From positions 1 to 64,000 of the forward strand of contig FWWN02000467.1 of assembly GCA_900175165.2 (NCBI GenBank): a stretch of 64,000 nt of DNA. The letters are read 5' to 3'. Shown one piece after another: positions 1 through 11,075 of the stretch. A model generated the notes under the pieces. It had not been told where the DNA came from and did not search any database. It saw only the letters and a program-made list of their open reading frames with translations. Origin of the DNA: Rhizomucor pusillus (Eukaryota > Mucoromycota > Mucoromycetes > Mucorales > Lichtheimiaceae). Both the position numbers and the translations under genes were made by a program. Each line of letters starts with the position of its first letter. Positions within the stretch are counted from its first letter, which is position 1.

Positions 1-301
1 TCTTCACTAGATGAATGTAAGTTTTCCATCGATAAGCCTACATGAAACAAGTGCACTGACTTTATAATTATAGGAGAGGTGAGAAAATAGAAGGCTACTT
101 CTACGTTAAAGCCAATGGCTTATCAATTCTTGTACTATGCGACCTGGGGCGTCCTTTTGCGCTGGCTCTGCTTACGGGCTTGCACGAATATCGCAAGCGT
201 AAGTCGTCAANTTTCAGTAGATTACAGTGGTCCAACGTTAATTCGATTTCTGTAGGCGCAAAATGTAGCCAACTAATACAAGCTGTCCGTTGGTTTTGCT
301 A
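1..301 (+). CDS. 3' end of an unidentified gene (partial)
   Basis: An open frame runs from 79 to a TAA at 299-301. It can be joined to bases 1-16 by an intron at 17-78 (GTAAGT donor at 17, AG at 77-78), giving a continuous reading frame. The peptide contains GYFYVKANGLSILVLCD and a basic stretch HEYRKRK. I do not recognise the family. The N at 211 falls inside this frame, so one residue is unknown. The stop lies only 75 bases before the next start codon. A possible GTAAGT at 199 has no usable acceptor close by. The call rests only on open frame, splice signals and protein-like composition. Confidence 0.35.
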
Positions 302-376
302 AATCAATTGCACGAGAAAAATACAGCCAGGAACACAAGTCCGCACCCCGCGCCCTCCCTTTCTCCACATTCCCCT

Positions 377-1627
377 ATGCTTCGGCGTCTTGTTCCTTTT
401 CGAGCAGCATTCTCGACCTCAGCTGCACGCCAACACAGACCAAACGCCCGTAAACAGCTACAAGGCACAGGTGCGGTCCCGCAAAGGGCAGGTATTGCTA
501 ATGACAAGCAAATTTACCTTGACTGGAATGCGCGCAAAACATCTGTTTTCCACCATTTCTGGCTTCGGGACCATTGCCGCTGTGAAAAATGTTACCACCC
601 AGCTACGCGTCAACGACTTGTTGACACTTTCTCCATTCCCCGTGATATTGCACCAACAGCGATCGACAGCACCGAGGAAGGTCTAAAGGTGACATGGCCT
701 GACGGACACCTCTCCCTGTACGCCTGGGACTGGCTTCATACTCACTCATACAGCCCTGTACTTCGTACCTCTGAACCGCTGCAAGGCAAAAAACCTCAAG
801 TCTGGGATGCCACGACTTTATCTCCATTACCAGTTGTCAGTCACGAACAGGTGATACATGGCGACGGTCTAAAAAAATGGTTAGAGAACTTGGAAACGTA
901 TGGTATTGGATTTGTAGATGGTGTGCCGACCACTGTTGAAGCAACCGAAGCTCTGGCGCGCAAAGTCAGTTTCTTGAGAGAAACACACTACTCCCAGGGC
1001 ATGTGGTCCTTCACTGCCGATCTGGCACATGCAGACACCGCTTACACTACGTTAGCACTCGGTGCACACACAGATAACACTTACTTCACCGAGCCAGCTG
1101 GTCTGCAGATGTTCCACAAATTAGAGTTCCAAGGAACCGGCGGTGATTCACTTTTTGTGGATGGGTTCAACGTTGCTCAGCAATTGAAGAAAAAATCACC
1201 TGAGGCGTACCGCACCCTGTCTACAACGTTGGTGCCTACTCACTCCGCTGGCGACGAGGACGTTCTGATCGTACCAACACCGCGCGCTTATCCTATCCTG
1301 AACCACGGTCCAGATGGTCAGCTATATCAAGTGCGTTACAACAATGACGATAGGTCCACTCTCGACCATCTCAGCTCGACCCAGCTAGAAGAATTTTACG
1401 ATGCCCTGTTTATGTGGAACGAGCTCCTCAAGAAACCAGAAAATGAACTCTGGGAACCATTGCCACCTGGTCGCGTTGTTTTGTTCGATAATTGGCGAGT
1501 CTTGCATGGGCGCAGTGCTTTCACTGGACATCGCCGCATCTGCGGTGCATATTTCCCTTGGGACGATTACAAGAGTCGTGCTCGGACATTACGCTTAACG
1601 CCGGAGGATAAGGATCGCCTGCTGTAA
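377..1627 (+). CDS. TMLHE: Trimethyllysine dioxygenase (carnitine biosynthesis), mitochondrial
   Basis: Single-exon gene of 416 residues, close to the human enzyme's 421. The family hydroxylates N6-trimethyllysine using Fe(II), 2-oxoglutarate and O2, the first step of carnitine synthesis, in mitochondria. The N-terminal part (about 50-120) is the small DUF971-like domain with a zinc-type cluster (HCRCEKCYH). The TauD/TfdA catalytic domain follows, with the iron ligands H231 and D233 (in GAHTDNTYF) and H377 (in VLHGR). The frame is open back to 290, but the ATG at 377 is preferred: it begins MLRRLVPFRAAFSTSAARQH, a typical mitochondrial presequence, whereas the extension is Ser/Pro-rich. The close relative gamma-butyrobetaine dioxygenase is the alternative; YFTEPAGLQMFH and NWRVLHGR fit the trimethyllysine enzyme better. 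Confidence 0.85.
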   Translation: MLRRLVPFRAAFSTSAARQHRPNARKQLQGTGAVPQRAGIANDKQIYLDWNARKTSVFHHFWLRDHCRCEKCYHPATRQRLVDTFSIPRDIAPTAIDSTEEGLKVTWPDGHLSLYAWDWLHTHSYSPVLRTSEPLQGKKPQVWDATTLSPLPVVSHEQVIHGDGLKKWLENLETYGIGFVDGVPTTVEATEALARKVSFLRETHYSQGMWSFTADLAHADTAYTTLALGAHTDNTYFTEPAGLQMFHKLEFQGTGGDSLFVDGFNVAQQLKKKSPEAYRTLSTTLVPTHSAGDEDVLIVPTPRAYPILNHGPDGQLYQVRYNNDDRSTLDHLSSTQLEEFYDALFMWNELLKKPENELWEPLPPGRVVLFDNWRVLHGRSAFTGHRRICGAYFPWDDYKSRARTLRLTPEDKDRLL

Positions 1628-1899
1628 TTTAGCATATCAATACATATTGTATCTTGAATTCGGTAGAATCTAGACGTATATTTTTAGAATTGACCACACA
1701 TTTGAACACGGAAAGTTTGACTATAGTAGCAGAGAGTACGCATATAGCAACAAGTCGGGAATGCAGCATGACTTGCTTTTCAGTTGCATGCATTATGAGG
1801 ACCAGTCATGCCGACTCGTGCCTGAGTGGCTTGCGCTTGATTTCCGCATTAAGATCGACTTCCGATTTTTCTACTTCATTATTCTTCTTCTCAGAGATC

Positions 1900-4123
1900 A
1901 TGGGAAACAAAAAAGGCCAGAAGCCTCAACGCAAGAATTTTAACAGAAATGAGCCTGTGATCAAAGATCCTCGCTTTGCTCACGTCCACCAAGATCCTCG
2001 GTTCCGACGACCTAAAAAGTCGGATTCCAAGGTTACTATTGACAGCCGTTTCAAGGACATGTTGACCTCGGAAGAGTTTGCAGGCACACGTAGGTTTTAG
2101 ACATGTAAGAATCATGCGATGACTTGCTAACTAAACCCAAACAGCCAAGGTCGACAAGTACGGTCGCAAAGTGCAGCAAAAGACAGCTGACGAGTTGAAA
2201 CGATTTTATCACATTGAAGATGATGAGGAAAGCGAGAGTGAAGAGGAGAAGACACTGGAGGAACTAGAGAAGGAACTTGCAGAAGATGAAGAGAATCTAC
2301 GTGACGAAATAAGCGAAAATGAGGAAGAGGATGACGATCTCGATGCCAAGGCCGTAGGCAAGCAAGTATACGATCCTATGCGTGGCAAGGGCATCATCGG
2401 TTCTTCTGATGAATCTTCCACCGATGAAGAGGAGGATGAAGAAGAGGAGGAGCAAGAAGAAGAGACCAAGGTTCCTGAGGGCGAACCCACACGGCGCATT
2501 GCGGCTGTGAACATGGATTGGGATAACATCAAGGCCGTTGATTTGCTCAAAGTTTTGAACGGCTTCAAGCCTAGCGCATCCGTTGTCAAGAGTGTCTCGA
2601 TATATCCTTCTCAATTTGGCAAAGAACGAATGCAACGTGAAGATATTGAAGGCCCACCCAAAGAGATTTTTGATGTCGATCCTGAGAAACTCACCGAGGA
2701 AGATGAGGGCGAAGAGTTTGATCAGGAAGCTCTCCGAAAATATCAGCTGGACCGTCTCAAGTAAGCATAATGTAATCCTAATTTGTTTGATTGATGACCC
2801 TAACGTATGTTTCAGATATTACTACGCCGTGATTGAGTGCGATAGCGTCGCAACAGCAAAGGCATTGTATGAAGCCTGCGATGGTACGGAATATGAAAGT
2901 AGCGCCAACTTTTTCGATTTGCGATATATACCCGATGACATGACATTCGACGACGAACCACGCGAGGTTGCCACTATTGCACCAGAAAACTATAAACCGT
3001 CCATCTTCTCGACTCAGGTACGGACTTCTGTCTCAGATACACAATCATTGTATATTAATGAACAAAATTTTATGCTAGGCATTGCAACATACCAAAGTGA
3101 AACTTACTTGGGACGAGGATGACAATGAACGCATGCAGATTACTCGACGTAACTTTACAGAAAGCGACTTGCAAGAGCTAGATTTTTCAGCGTACATTGC
3201 TTCGTCAGATGAAGAGAGTGATTACGACGAGGAAGATGTTAATGCTCTGCGTGAAAAATACCGAAAACTGCTTGAGGAAAGCGATGGAAATGCATATGAT
3301 GGACATGATCACCAGGAGGAAGGTGATATGGAAATTTCCTTTACTCCAGGTTTGAGCGAAGCCGCTGCTGCAGCTGTCGAGAAGAAGAACGAGCCAGAAG
3401 AGAAAGAAGAGACGACGATTGAAAAATATCAGCGCAAGCAGCGAGAAAAAAGACAGGCTAGAAAGGAGAAACGAAAGGCTGCAAAGAACGAAGAACAGGA
3501 GAGTGGTAAGTAATTAGCCAGAGCTGGAGATTATACAAAAGCAACTAAGGTATACATTTTGCACAAGAATCCGAGGTGGATGAGGACGATCCATACTTTA
3601 AGGAAGCTCTGGAAGAAATGGAGCAAGAAGTCCCATCCTCCAAAGGTACCTATCCTGCGAAATCCAAAATGCCATACTCCTGTATTTCTGACAGAATTCT
3701 ATAGATAAATCCAATAAGGTGAATGATAAGAAGAAGAACAGAAAGAGCAAGAACAAACTGTCCAAGGAGGAACTTGAAGAGCAAGAACGACAAAAGGCAG
3801 ACCTCGAGTTGCTTATGGACGATGCTGATGGAAAAGGTGACGGTTTTAACATGGCTGATGTGATCAAAAAAGAGAAGGCGGAGGCACGAAAAGGCAAAAA
3901 GAACAAGAGAAAGGCAGCCGAGGCGCTGGATGGAGCGCAAGAAGACTTCGAAATCAATGTCGAAGACCCACGTTTCGCTGCAATGCATGAATCCCATCAT
4001 TTTGCTATCGATCCAACAAATCCGCAATTCAGAAAGACCAAGAGCATGCAAAAGATCATGGAGACACGACAAAAGAAATTGCGCCAGAGCAAACTTGTGG
4101 AAGAAGATTCCTGGAAGAAATAG
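1900..4123 (+). CDS. ESF1: ESF1-type pre-rRNA processing factor
   Basis: Exons 1900-2089, 2145-2760, 2816-3017, 3079-3505, 3568-3645 and 3705-4123 join in phase to 643 residues. Esf1 is a nucleolar protein needed for 18S rRNA maturation in the small-subunit processome. The N-terminus holds the conserved DPRF repeats (IKDPRFAHVHQDPRF). Long acidic runs follow, then the central RNA-binding-like region (AAVNMDWDNIKAVDLL, SIYPSQFGKERM), the conserved KVKLTWDEDD block, and a C-terminal NUC153 motif (EDPRFAAMHESHHFAIDPTN). Length and order agree with the family. The Glu/Asp-rich stretches create serine-rich antisense frames, which are not genes. It is convergent with the ribosomal protein gene downstream, with 160 bases between the stops. 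Confidence 0.93.
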
Positions 4124-4283
4124 ACTCCTTTTTACCCTTTCGACTTTCTTTGGTTTGTTCCCTTTTCCCCATTGCATCTTGTTTTCTCTTTTCCTCCATG
4201 TTGAACACGTCTGTAGATAAAGCAATAGTAATAATTGTTGCATTCATACTTTTCACTAGCTTTATTGGCGCTCAGTGATAAAG

Positions 4284-4759
4284 TTATTTCTTCTGGGTCT
4301 GGGACTTGAGGACCTTCTTGACGATCTTCTGCTCCTCGACCAAGAAAGCACGGATAATGCGGTTGCGAACGCAGTGAGCGCAACGGGAACCACCGTAGGC
4401 ACGGCTGACGGTCTTGTGTCTCTTGGAGAGCTTAGCCAACTTGCGAGGGCGGATAGCCTTAAGCTGTTGTCAAAAAAATATTGTCGTTAGTCGATCCATA
4501 GCCGCACATTCACGTCGATCTGTTGCTGATGACTTACGCCGGCCAGAGCTTCGCCGCAATCGCCGCAACGAGGAGCCTTCACAGGCTTCTTCTGGTAGTG
4601 GTACACCAACTTGCCACCTTTGCAGCAAAACATTGTAAGCATTCCCATTCACATTCACATTACGTTTCCACGAAATTTACCAGGAGTCTTGACGACCTTG
4701 ACTCGGTTGGAGCGGGTGTTGTATGAAAGACGGCGTCGATAGGTGAGTCTCTGAACCAT
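4284..4759 (-). CDS. RPL34: Cytosolic large-subunit ribosomal protein eL34
   Basis: Three exons read on the minus strand (4681-4759, 4538-4617, 4284-4463) encode 112 residues. The protein begins [15 protein letters not shown], as in other eL34 proteins, and contains the two CxxC pairs of its zinc site ([11 protein letters not shown] and [12 protein letters not shown]). The conserved tail is [18 protein letters not shown]. Both introns are short with GTAAGT or GTAAAT donors. It is a structural protein of the 60S subunit. Only minor length variation (human has 117 residues) is seen. Confidence 0.96.
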
Positions 4760-5682
4760 TTCAACTAGAGGAAACCGTTAGATGAACGTCGCTCGCAACG
4801 ATGGATGGATGGATGATTTACCGAACGAAGAGGAGGTTTATAGGCTTCATGGTCAATGAGCTTACTTACTGACGGAAATTCCAGCTCCGATTTCCTATGT
4901 GGGCAGAAGGCGATTTCGCTAAGATTTTCCTGACAGGAGCTGTGCGAATTACAAAGCGACTTCAGGAAGATGGACGATTTTCATTTAGAATTAATATCCT
5001 GGCTGCTACGATGTAGATGATTTACGTTTTCATTTTAGCAATGAGCTCCATTTAATCTGCATGCAAACTCCTTTACAACCTGCCCTGGGTACCGGCTTAC
5101 ATGGTAGCTTTTGTTTGCGAAGTGTACAAAGTCAAGGGCGACACTTTTGCTTCATAATTTGCTGTTGTTTTTAAGTAAGTTCTGATGTAAACGAATAGTT
5201 CCTTCATTCTATTTCCCTGCATTGTCTATTATCAGTGACAACATCAGAAGAAGAGGGAAGAAACGCTTTGTAGCGAATGAGAAGTCTGCTCCTGAGAATT
5301 GCAACGTGGGAATGCATACTGTTTTGCGTAGATATGCTACTCCAGTGTTTCCAAACGCGTCGATGCACAATGACTGCCTCAACGCTTATGCGCTTCCGAG
5401 AATGTATTTTATGAAAAGATATTATTCTATAGAAATACAGTGTTCATTACATGGTGGATACCTGCTGGGATGAAAGACCACACGTGGTCTCACATCATTG
5501 CAAGCATGTCCATGTAATAGCATTTTTCCTGGTGATGAAAAAGAAACAAGTAGGTCACCAGATTCAATTGTTTAAAATGTGCCGTGTACAACATGATGCA
5601 TCAATTTTCGTTCCTCTTCTTACTCCCACACGCTCACCGCATTCAAAACTCTCTGTTTTACTCTGTCACAACCAAAAAGTCA
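4760..5682. other. Intergenic, divergent promoter region
   Basis: This lies between the start of eL34 (minus) and the start of the F-box gene (plus), so it should hold both promoters. Short open frames occur (for example 5222-5473) but lack protein-like composition or splice signals leading anywhere. I see no convincing gene, repeat or structured RNA. Confidence 0.5.
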
Positions 5683-7094
5683 ATGAAGATGGCGCTGTAT
5701 CGAAGAAACAACTGGCAGGAAGATGTCCGAACAGGGTCAGATGAAGTAGAGGAGCAGCTATGTCACGACAAGGCGTACTCAGTCGCGCTGTTAGCGTCGA
5801 AAGCTACTCTATGGACACCTGCAGTCACCTCAATGCTTGAAGCACCAACCTCCGCTCTCGATATGTATTTGAAAGCTATTGAACTGGAGCGCAAGGACCA
5901 GCTGAGTGAAGGTAAACGGTGAAATGGTTCGGTGCATGCAGCGTGGTTCCCACGAAAGCAATGTTTTCCCATCATAGCACTCGTGTATTACAGGCGTGCC
6001 TTCAGGCTGGACTCTGATGTTGACAGAGCCTACCGTCAGTATGAGCAGCAAGCTGTTGCTGGTGTTGCTACTGCGGGCTCATCCAATGATGTTAGCTCAA
6101 GTGCTGCGGCAGGGAACACTGAACTGCTAAAAGCAACTAATACCTCTCGTCTGCCTGTTCTCCCCAACTCCTCTTCCTTCGCTGCCTCAAATCACACAAT
6201 GGGCAACGTCAAAGACCCACTGGATGTATTGGCCATCCAGTTTAATCAACAAGATACACAATATATTCCAGCTATTGACTACAAACCAATGCCGATCCGC
6301 AAATTGCCAGGTACGCAATAATGGTTCATGCGACCACGAGTGGAACAGAAAAATAACGTACGTTTTTTTCTTATTCCTACCATCAAGGCGAGATCCTTGT
6401 TCAGGTGTTGCAGCACCTCGCATTGCATTCAGTATCATCCGTGGCGAAGTTTGCACTCGTTTGCAAACGCTTCTTTATTGCCACCAGGTCACCGACACTC
6501 TGGCGGTTCCTCTGTGAGCACGTCTTTCGGGAACCCGGCATGAGCATGGAAAAATCCAAGAGAGTACAAGCCGAGGTTGTAACAAGCCTCTATGGAGGAT
6601 ATTGGTTGCGCATGTATATAGAAAGACCTCGAGTTCGATACGACGGGGTTTATATCTCCGTATGTCAATATATCCGGCCTGGAGTATCAGAGACTGCCTG
6701 GACACAGCCTGTGCACCTGGTCACTTACTACCGATATCTACGGTTTTTCCCTGATGGAACGATCATTAAATACCTCTCCACCGATGAACCGAGCAACGTG
6801 GTGCGTCTGCTGACACCCAACTTCTCGCGACGCCAGGTCTTCCATGGTAGCTTTGAAATTCGCAACGAGGATGAGATAGTCATCGAAATGCGGGATTTGC
6901 TGGCGCGACCTCGCGAACGGTTCAAGATGGTTCTACATCATATCAAAAAATCGCATCGCGGGCGACTTTGCAAACTAGGTTGGCAAGAATATGTCAGTGA
7001 AAAAGAAGGCCGGGACGAAGGCACGAGTTATGATCTAAAATTGATGAGGCCCTACGTCTTTAGCGTAGTACGAAGTTACAACACTGCCCTGTAA
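5683..7094 (+). CDS. F-box protein of the FBXO9/Hrt3 type
   Basis: Exons 5683-5911, 5978-6310 and 6388-7094 give 422 residues. FBXO9/Hrt3 proteins are substrate adaptors of SCF ubiquitin ligases. The N-terminal part has the TPR-like segment ALDMYLKAI ending in the family signature YYRRAFRLDSDVDRAY, split by intron 1. The F-box starts near residue 184 (LPGEILVQVLQHL). It is followed by the family-specific C-terminal domain: GGYWLRMYIERPRVRYDGVY, YYRYLRFFPDG, and a lipocalin-like half with FHGSFEIRNEDEI. The ATG at 5683 is the first one giving the conserved NW(Q/R)xxV start; a second ATG lies two codons later. Only 70 bases separate its stop from the next ATG. Confidence 0.88.
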
Positions 7095-7164
7095 AATCAA
7101 TTTTAAACAACCGCATAAACATTCTCTCGACTTCCTTGTCCCTTTTGCGAGAACAAATATTACC

Positions 7165-8085
7165 ATGTCCCTTGATGAGTCTAGCTCACCGCTGGCTACC
7201 GCCATCTATGAACATTTTCAGGCAACTGTTCGGTTAATTCAGGTCGCGCTCATGTTGGAATGGACAATTTTCACGCGCTTCGTTGTTGGAGTGATCTTGG
7301 CCACCATACTGTCTGTCCTGTATCTCGTCTTTTCGCTCCGAAACGCACGTCAGCCATTGGTAATATGGGAACGACTCAACAAGCCGCTTGTTAAGTTGTT
7401 CCGCGCCTGGATATTCGCCTGGCTACTCGGTAACGCTGATCCGTACGTGCGCTCGATAGGTAGTTTCAAATCTATCTGTATCACAATTGCGGCGCACTGA
7501 CTTTCTGTTTCAGATCTGCGCATCTCCACATTCTCTCGAGGTTTCTGTACCGGAATTATGCGAGTAAGTCATTTCTCGAAATGAAACAAAAAGGATTGCA
7601 AAAAGATAGGGATCAAATAGTAATCCAACAATTTTGATAACAAAAGGATCACAAAAGTATCCATAATCCCTTCAAAAGGTATCACACTCAAGTATGGAAA
7701 TCGGAAATTGGTTCTGACAACTGATATTGTTTTCGTAACAGTATCCATGCAACTGCTTTGGCGACCTTTGCAGAGACAGTGGGCGGCCTTGCGCTCATGA
7801 GTACCCTTAAAAAGAAAGATCGAGCCATTCTAGTGGGATTAAACATGGAGGCAAGTTATGGAGAAAGCACAAGACGACTGAGAGACACATGAGGTATTAA
7901 CCTGCCGCCGCCTGCAGTACAAGAAGAAAGCCCGAGGGCTACTTACAGCTTCCTCCGACTTTACCCCGCCTGATCTTGCGGAAGGCAAGCACACAGTCAA
8001 CACAGAGGTTGTGATCAAGGACCGCGTACTTGACACTGTTGCTATTGCTCACCTGAGCTGGAGTGTTGAAACAAAAGAATCATAA
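7165..8085 (+). CDS. DUF4442 hotdog-fold thioesterase-like protein
   Basis: Five exons (7165-7459, 7514-7563, 7647-7678, 7742-7850, 7918-8085) encode 217 residues. An N-terminal hydrophobic helix (near residues 31-53, RFVVGVILATILSVLYLVF) suggests a membrane anchor. The rest matches DUF4442 hotdog proteins related to acyl-CoA thioesterases: the block HNPFKSIHATALATFAE spans an intron, followed by TVGGLALMSTL and EYKKKARGLLTA. Substrate is unknown. Exon 3 is only 32 bases. The last intron uses a GC donor (GCAAGT at 7851) with a normal CAG acceptor, and the junction restores the conserved MEYKKKARG motif, so the GC-AG reading is well supported. Confidence 0.82.
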
Positions 8086-9047
8086 TGAGTCGAAAGACCA
8101 GGCGCTGCAGTGCTGTAAAGTGCAATTTAAGGGAAAGCTGCCTTGCGATCGTGTAACATAGAGCTGCATGTGTCCCGGTCATCCTGCAAAAAGCAGCGCT
8201 TTCACCGGTCATCCCCTTCCCCTGCTATCTGCATGGAATCTAAACACTTGACACTACTAATATACATCTTGCTCTAAAACCTAATTATTTGTATTCTTGA
8301 AGCATTATCCTGGCTACCATCCTGCAAATGACGGGAAAAATCTATGCATGAGATGCAGCCTCATTTTTCTTTTTTAAGATTCAACGCTGCAGAACTTTCT
8401 TGGGTTGCCGCCCGAGACAACTCTGCTGCTCAACACGTCACTTGTATGATCTTGTACAGTGTAGTAACAAAGATCGCCGCAGTTTACGCCGAATGCGTAG
8501 CAAACTGCGGGTTAACACCGCGTGCCATTTGGGCACGAACAATTCTTTGCATATCGTCCCCGTTTGAAGGCATGATTCCAGGAGCGAGTTTTCTTGATGT
8601 TTATTGTCACATAGGATAAATGAGGGAAAATAGCAACTAATGCAAATCAGCCGAAAAGGGTAGCAAATTTCGCTCTTGTGCTTGTCTGTAGCAACAAAGT
8701 TTTGCAAGTGCAATTCCGAAAAAGTGTTTGCCCCAGATGCTATATCCAGGAAAAATAACAACAACATTGAGCATAGGATGTTCGAATCGACCCCTGGATT
8801 TTCAAAAGCTGCCTGTGTTTATTTTGAGCTTTTCTTTTTTTCTTTCTTTTTTTTTTTATTTTTTGTTCTAAGAGTCTACTCGCTGCTCTTAGTTGCTCGA
8901 GCTACTACAGAAAAAAAAAAGTTACGGCGCTTGATTTTTTGCTTCTCTCTCTCTCTTTCTTTTCCTCTCTCACATTTCTCACCCCGTTTCTTTGCGTGTG
9001 CTCGTTTACGCCTTATATATTTTACGCTAGTTCCTTCGGAGAAGTTC
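8086..9047. other. Intergenic with long pyrimidine-rich promoter tract
   Basis: No gene is supported here. From about 8820 to 9000 the plus strand is extremely T/C-rich (T runs of up to nine, then CTCTCT), followed by TTATATATTTTACG at about 9012-9025. Such tracts often lie just before fungal transcription starts, so this is probably the promoter of the gene starting at 9048. The 8344-8619 open frame is treated as chance. Confidence 0.45.
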
Positions 9048-10505
9048 ATGTCTGCTCATAGGCTCCAGAACTATCCACAGGTACGAGCTGTGCCTAATCT
9101 GCCAACTTCATCGCGATGACCGATCTGCAAATAGACACTAGGGCGCCTGCCACAGCAGGCTGTCACAAATCGGCCGCTTCCCATTCGCAAGGTACGATGA
9201 TGAGGAGAGTTACGATATGTTGCTGACAACGCCACTTTAGAATGCGTGTATCGTTTGTAGCATATGCTTCACTTGCTCCAAGGCAAGCAGTCTGTGTGCT
9301 TTTTCCTGTGCCATGGACGATAAACTGACAAAATGACACAGGTTTACGGAGAGGACTGTACGTGTGACGAAATGCAACCGCGCCGCGGCAAGAACTTGCC
9401 CGAAGGAAGCCTCGACTCTCGCGCAAAGAAACTCGTCCCAAACGACAAGGACGATTACGAATTCTCGATCTGGTGGCTCTCCGAGAATGCCAGTCCAGTC
9501 TATCGGGACGAATCGAGACAGGTTGTGGGCTTACGAAACGTGTCAGAAGTGTCACTCTGCAAGGCACACAGTAGTACACTCTACCGAGCCAAGAAGAGGC
9601 ATGAGCGAGGCAAGAATCAGGCTCCGCCATCACCAGCAGACTCAAATGGCATTGATACAGCCATGATGGACGCAATTCCAGCACACAGTAGCACTGCGAA
9701 TCACGGCCGACCATACTCTGATCCATATCCGCTTCAGCCACAATTGCACCATCACTACCAGATTCCACCTCCATATCCAACGCATATGAGAGAAAGCAGT
9801 CTCGCGGCAAAAGTACGCGATATGAAATGCGATCATCAGCCTCCGCCAGATTTCAGCACTATGACATCGTCAACATCTCTAAAGCGAAAGAGAACAAACA
9901 ATATGTCTTTGGATCAGCAGCGGCCACATTCGAGTGCTTCCACGCCGCTTTATGCAACCGGCATGGCGCCACTTTTATCTCATCCGCCTCCTTCATCCTC
10001 ATCTTCAGCGGTCTCGGCCTCTACGTCGCGTCACGAAACGCCTGACAGTTTCACGCCCCACCAGCTACCGCCACTACAGAGCCGCGAACCTCTTTCTATT
10101 TTGTCTTCTTCTCTGCAGCATTCGCTTCAGGTTACGCCATTGTATTCCCAAAAGCAGGATCCGCCCTCACCACCCACTCCTGTGGTGAAGAATAACGAGC
10201 CAGAAATTGTGGTGGAAACCGTATCTCTCAAAACATTTCCTACACCAGAATGCCCCTCCACCTATCACATTCGCAATCTCGCTATCTCGGACACATTTAC
10301 ATTCAGAGACTTACTACAGGAAGTGGATATGATCGGTACTCCGCCGCCAGGAAAGAAAATTGTGATATCAGACGAGAAAAATGAAATGGTCTTCCCCCTA
10401 GATCAAGCAATCAGAAGCGTATTCCGTCGTCCCTCGTCTACTCATATGGAATTATGCGTCAGCTTAAGCGACAAACCGTCTATCGATTGGAGCATGTATA
10501 CCTGA
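9048..10505 (+). CDS. Unrecognised protein with a conserved-looking C-terminal domain
   Basis: The large final exon (9342-10505) is certain to be coding-like. Two short upstream exons, 9048-9080 and 9135-9191, join it in phase with good splice sites and give 417 residues. The alternative is a start at 9333. The N-terminal third has DYEFSIWWLSENASPVYRDE and a few cysteines (EDCTCDEM). The middle is a Pro/Ser/His-rich disordered stretch with a basic patch (LKRKR). The last 90 residues look folded: ISDTFTFRDLLQEVD, GKKIVISDEKNEMVFPLD, MELCVSLSDKPSIDW. I do not recognise the family. Composition suggests a nuclear regulatory protein, but that is a guess. Confidence 0.6.
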
Positions 10506-10675
10506 GGAAGGAAGGATATTGGCTTTTTCTCACTCTTTTCTTTTTTTTTTTCCTTTTTTCTTTTCCAACTTGTGATATCCCCTCAATACAACAAACCCAT
10601 TCCTGTTTTTTGAAAAACCCATGAACAAGGATAAAGATTTTATCTGGTACACTCTTCCTTTCTCTTCCGGAAACG

Positions 10676-11075
10676 ATGAGTACAAATGAACAATCACGAA
10701 AACTAGCTGCAGAAGCAAATCAGAAAGCGAAAGAATATCATCAAGCACGGACAACAGAAATGGCCAGATGCTTTGATGATCTTGAAATGGATCAGCCTCT
10801 ACCTCGCGATCACACCGATCCCGGGAACTCGTACGCAATTCAGAATCGTGCGAGTATAGCGCATATATACTTACTTATGGAATAGATCATGGATTGACGT
10901 ACCAGAAGGACAGTGTCAAGTATGTAAGTCGAAACCACTTCTTGAAATAAAAGAGGATACACAATGACTTAACACGCAAAATGTTTTTGCTGCAGTGCTG
11001 GCCAAAGCCGAAGATCTACCCGTTCTGGATTTTGAGCTGGAAGGACCAAAGGATGGCAAACATAAGCGAGAGTGA
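10676..11075 (+). CDS. Small unrecognised protein (90 residues)
   Basis: Three exons (10676-10830, 10886-10923, 10996-11075) join in phase, with donors GTACGC and GTAAGT and acceptors TAG and CAG. The product is charged, with an N-terminal helix-like region rich in Gln/Ala/Lys, then DVPEGQCQVLLAKAEDLPVLDFE and a basic tail. No signal peptide, membrane segment or known motif is visible. The consistent phases over two small introns are the main evidence. The middle exon is only 38 bases. Confidence 0.5.
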
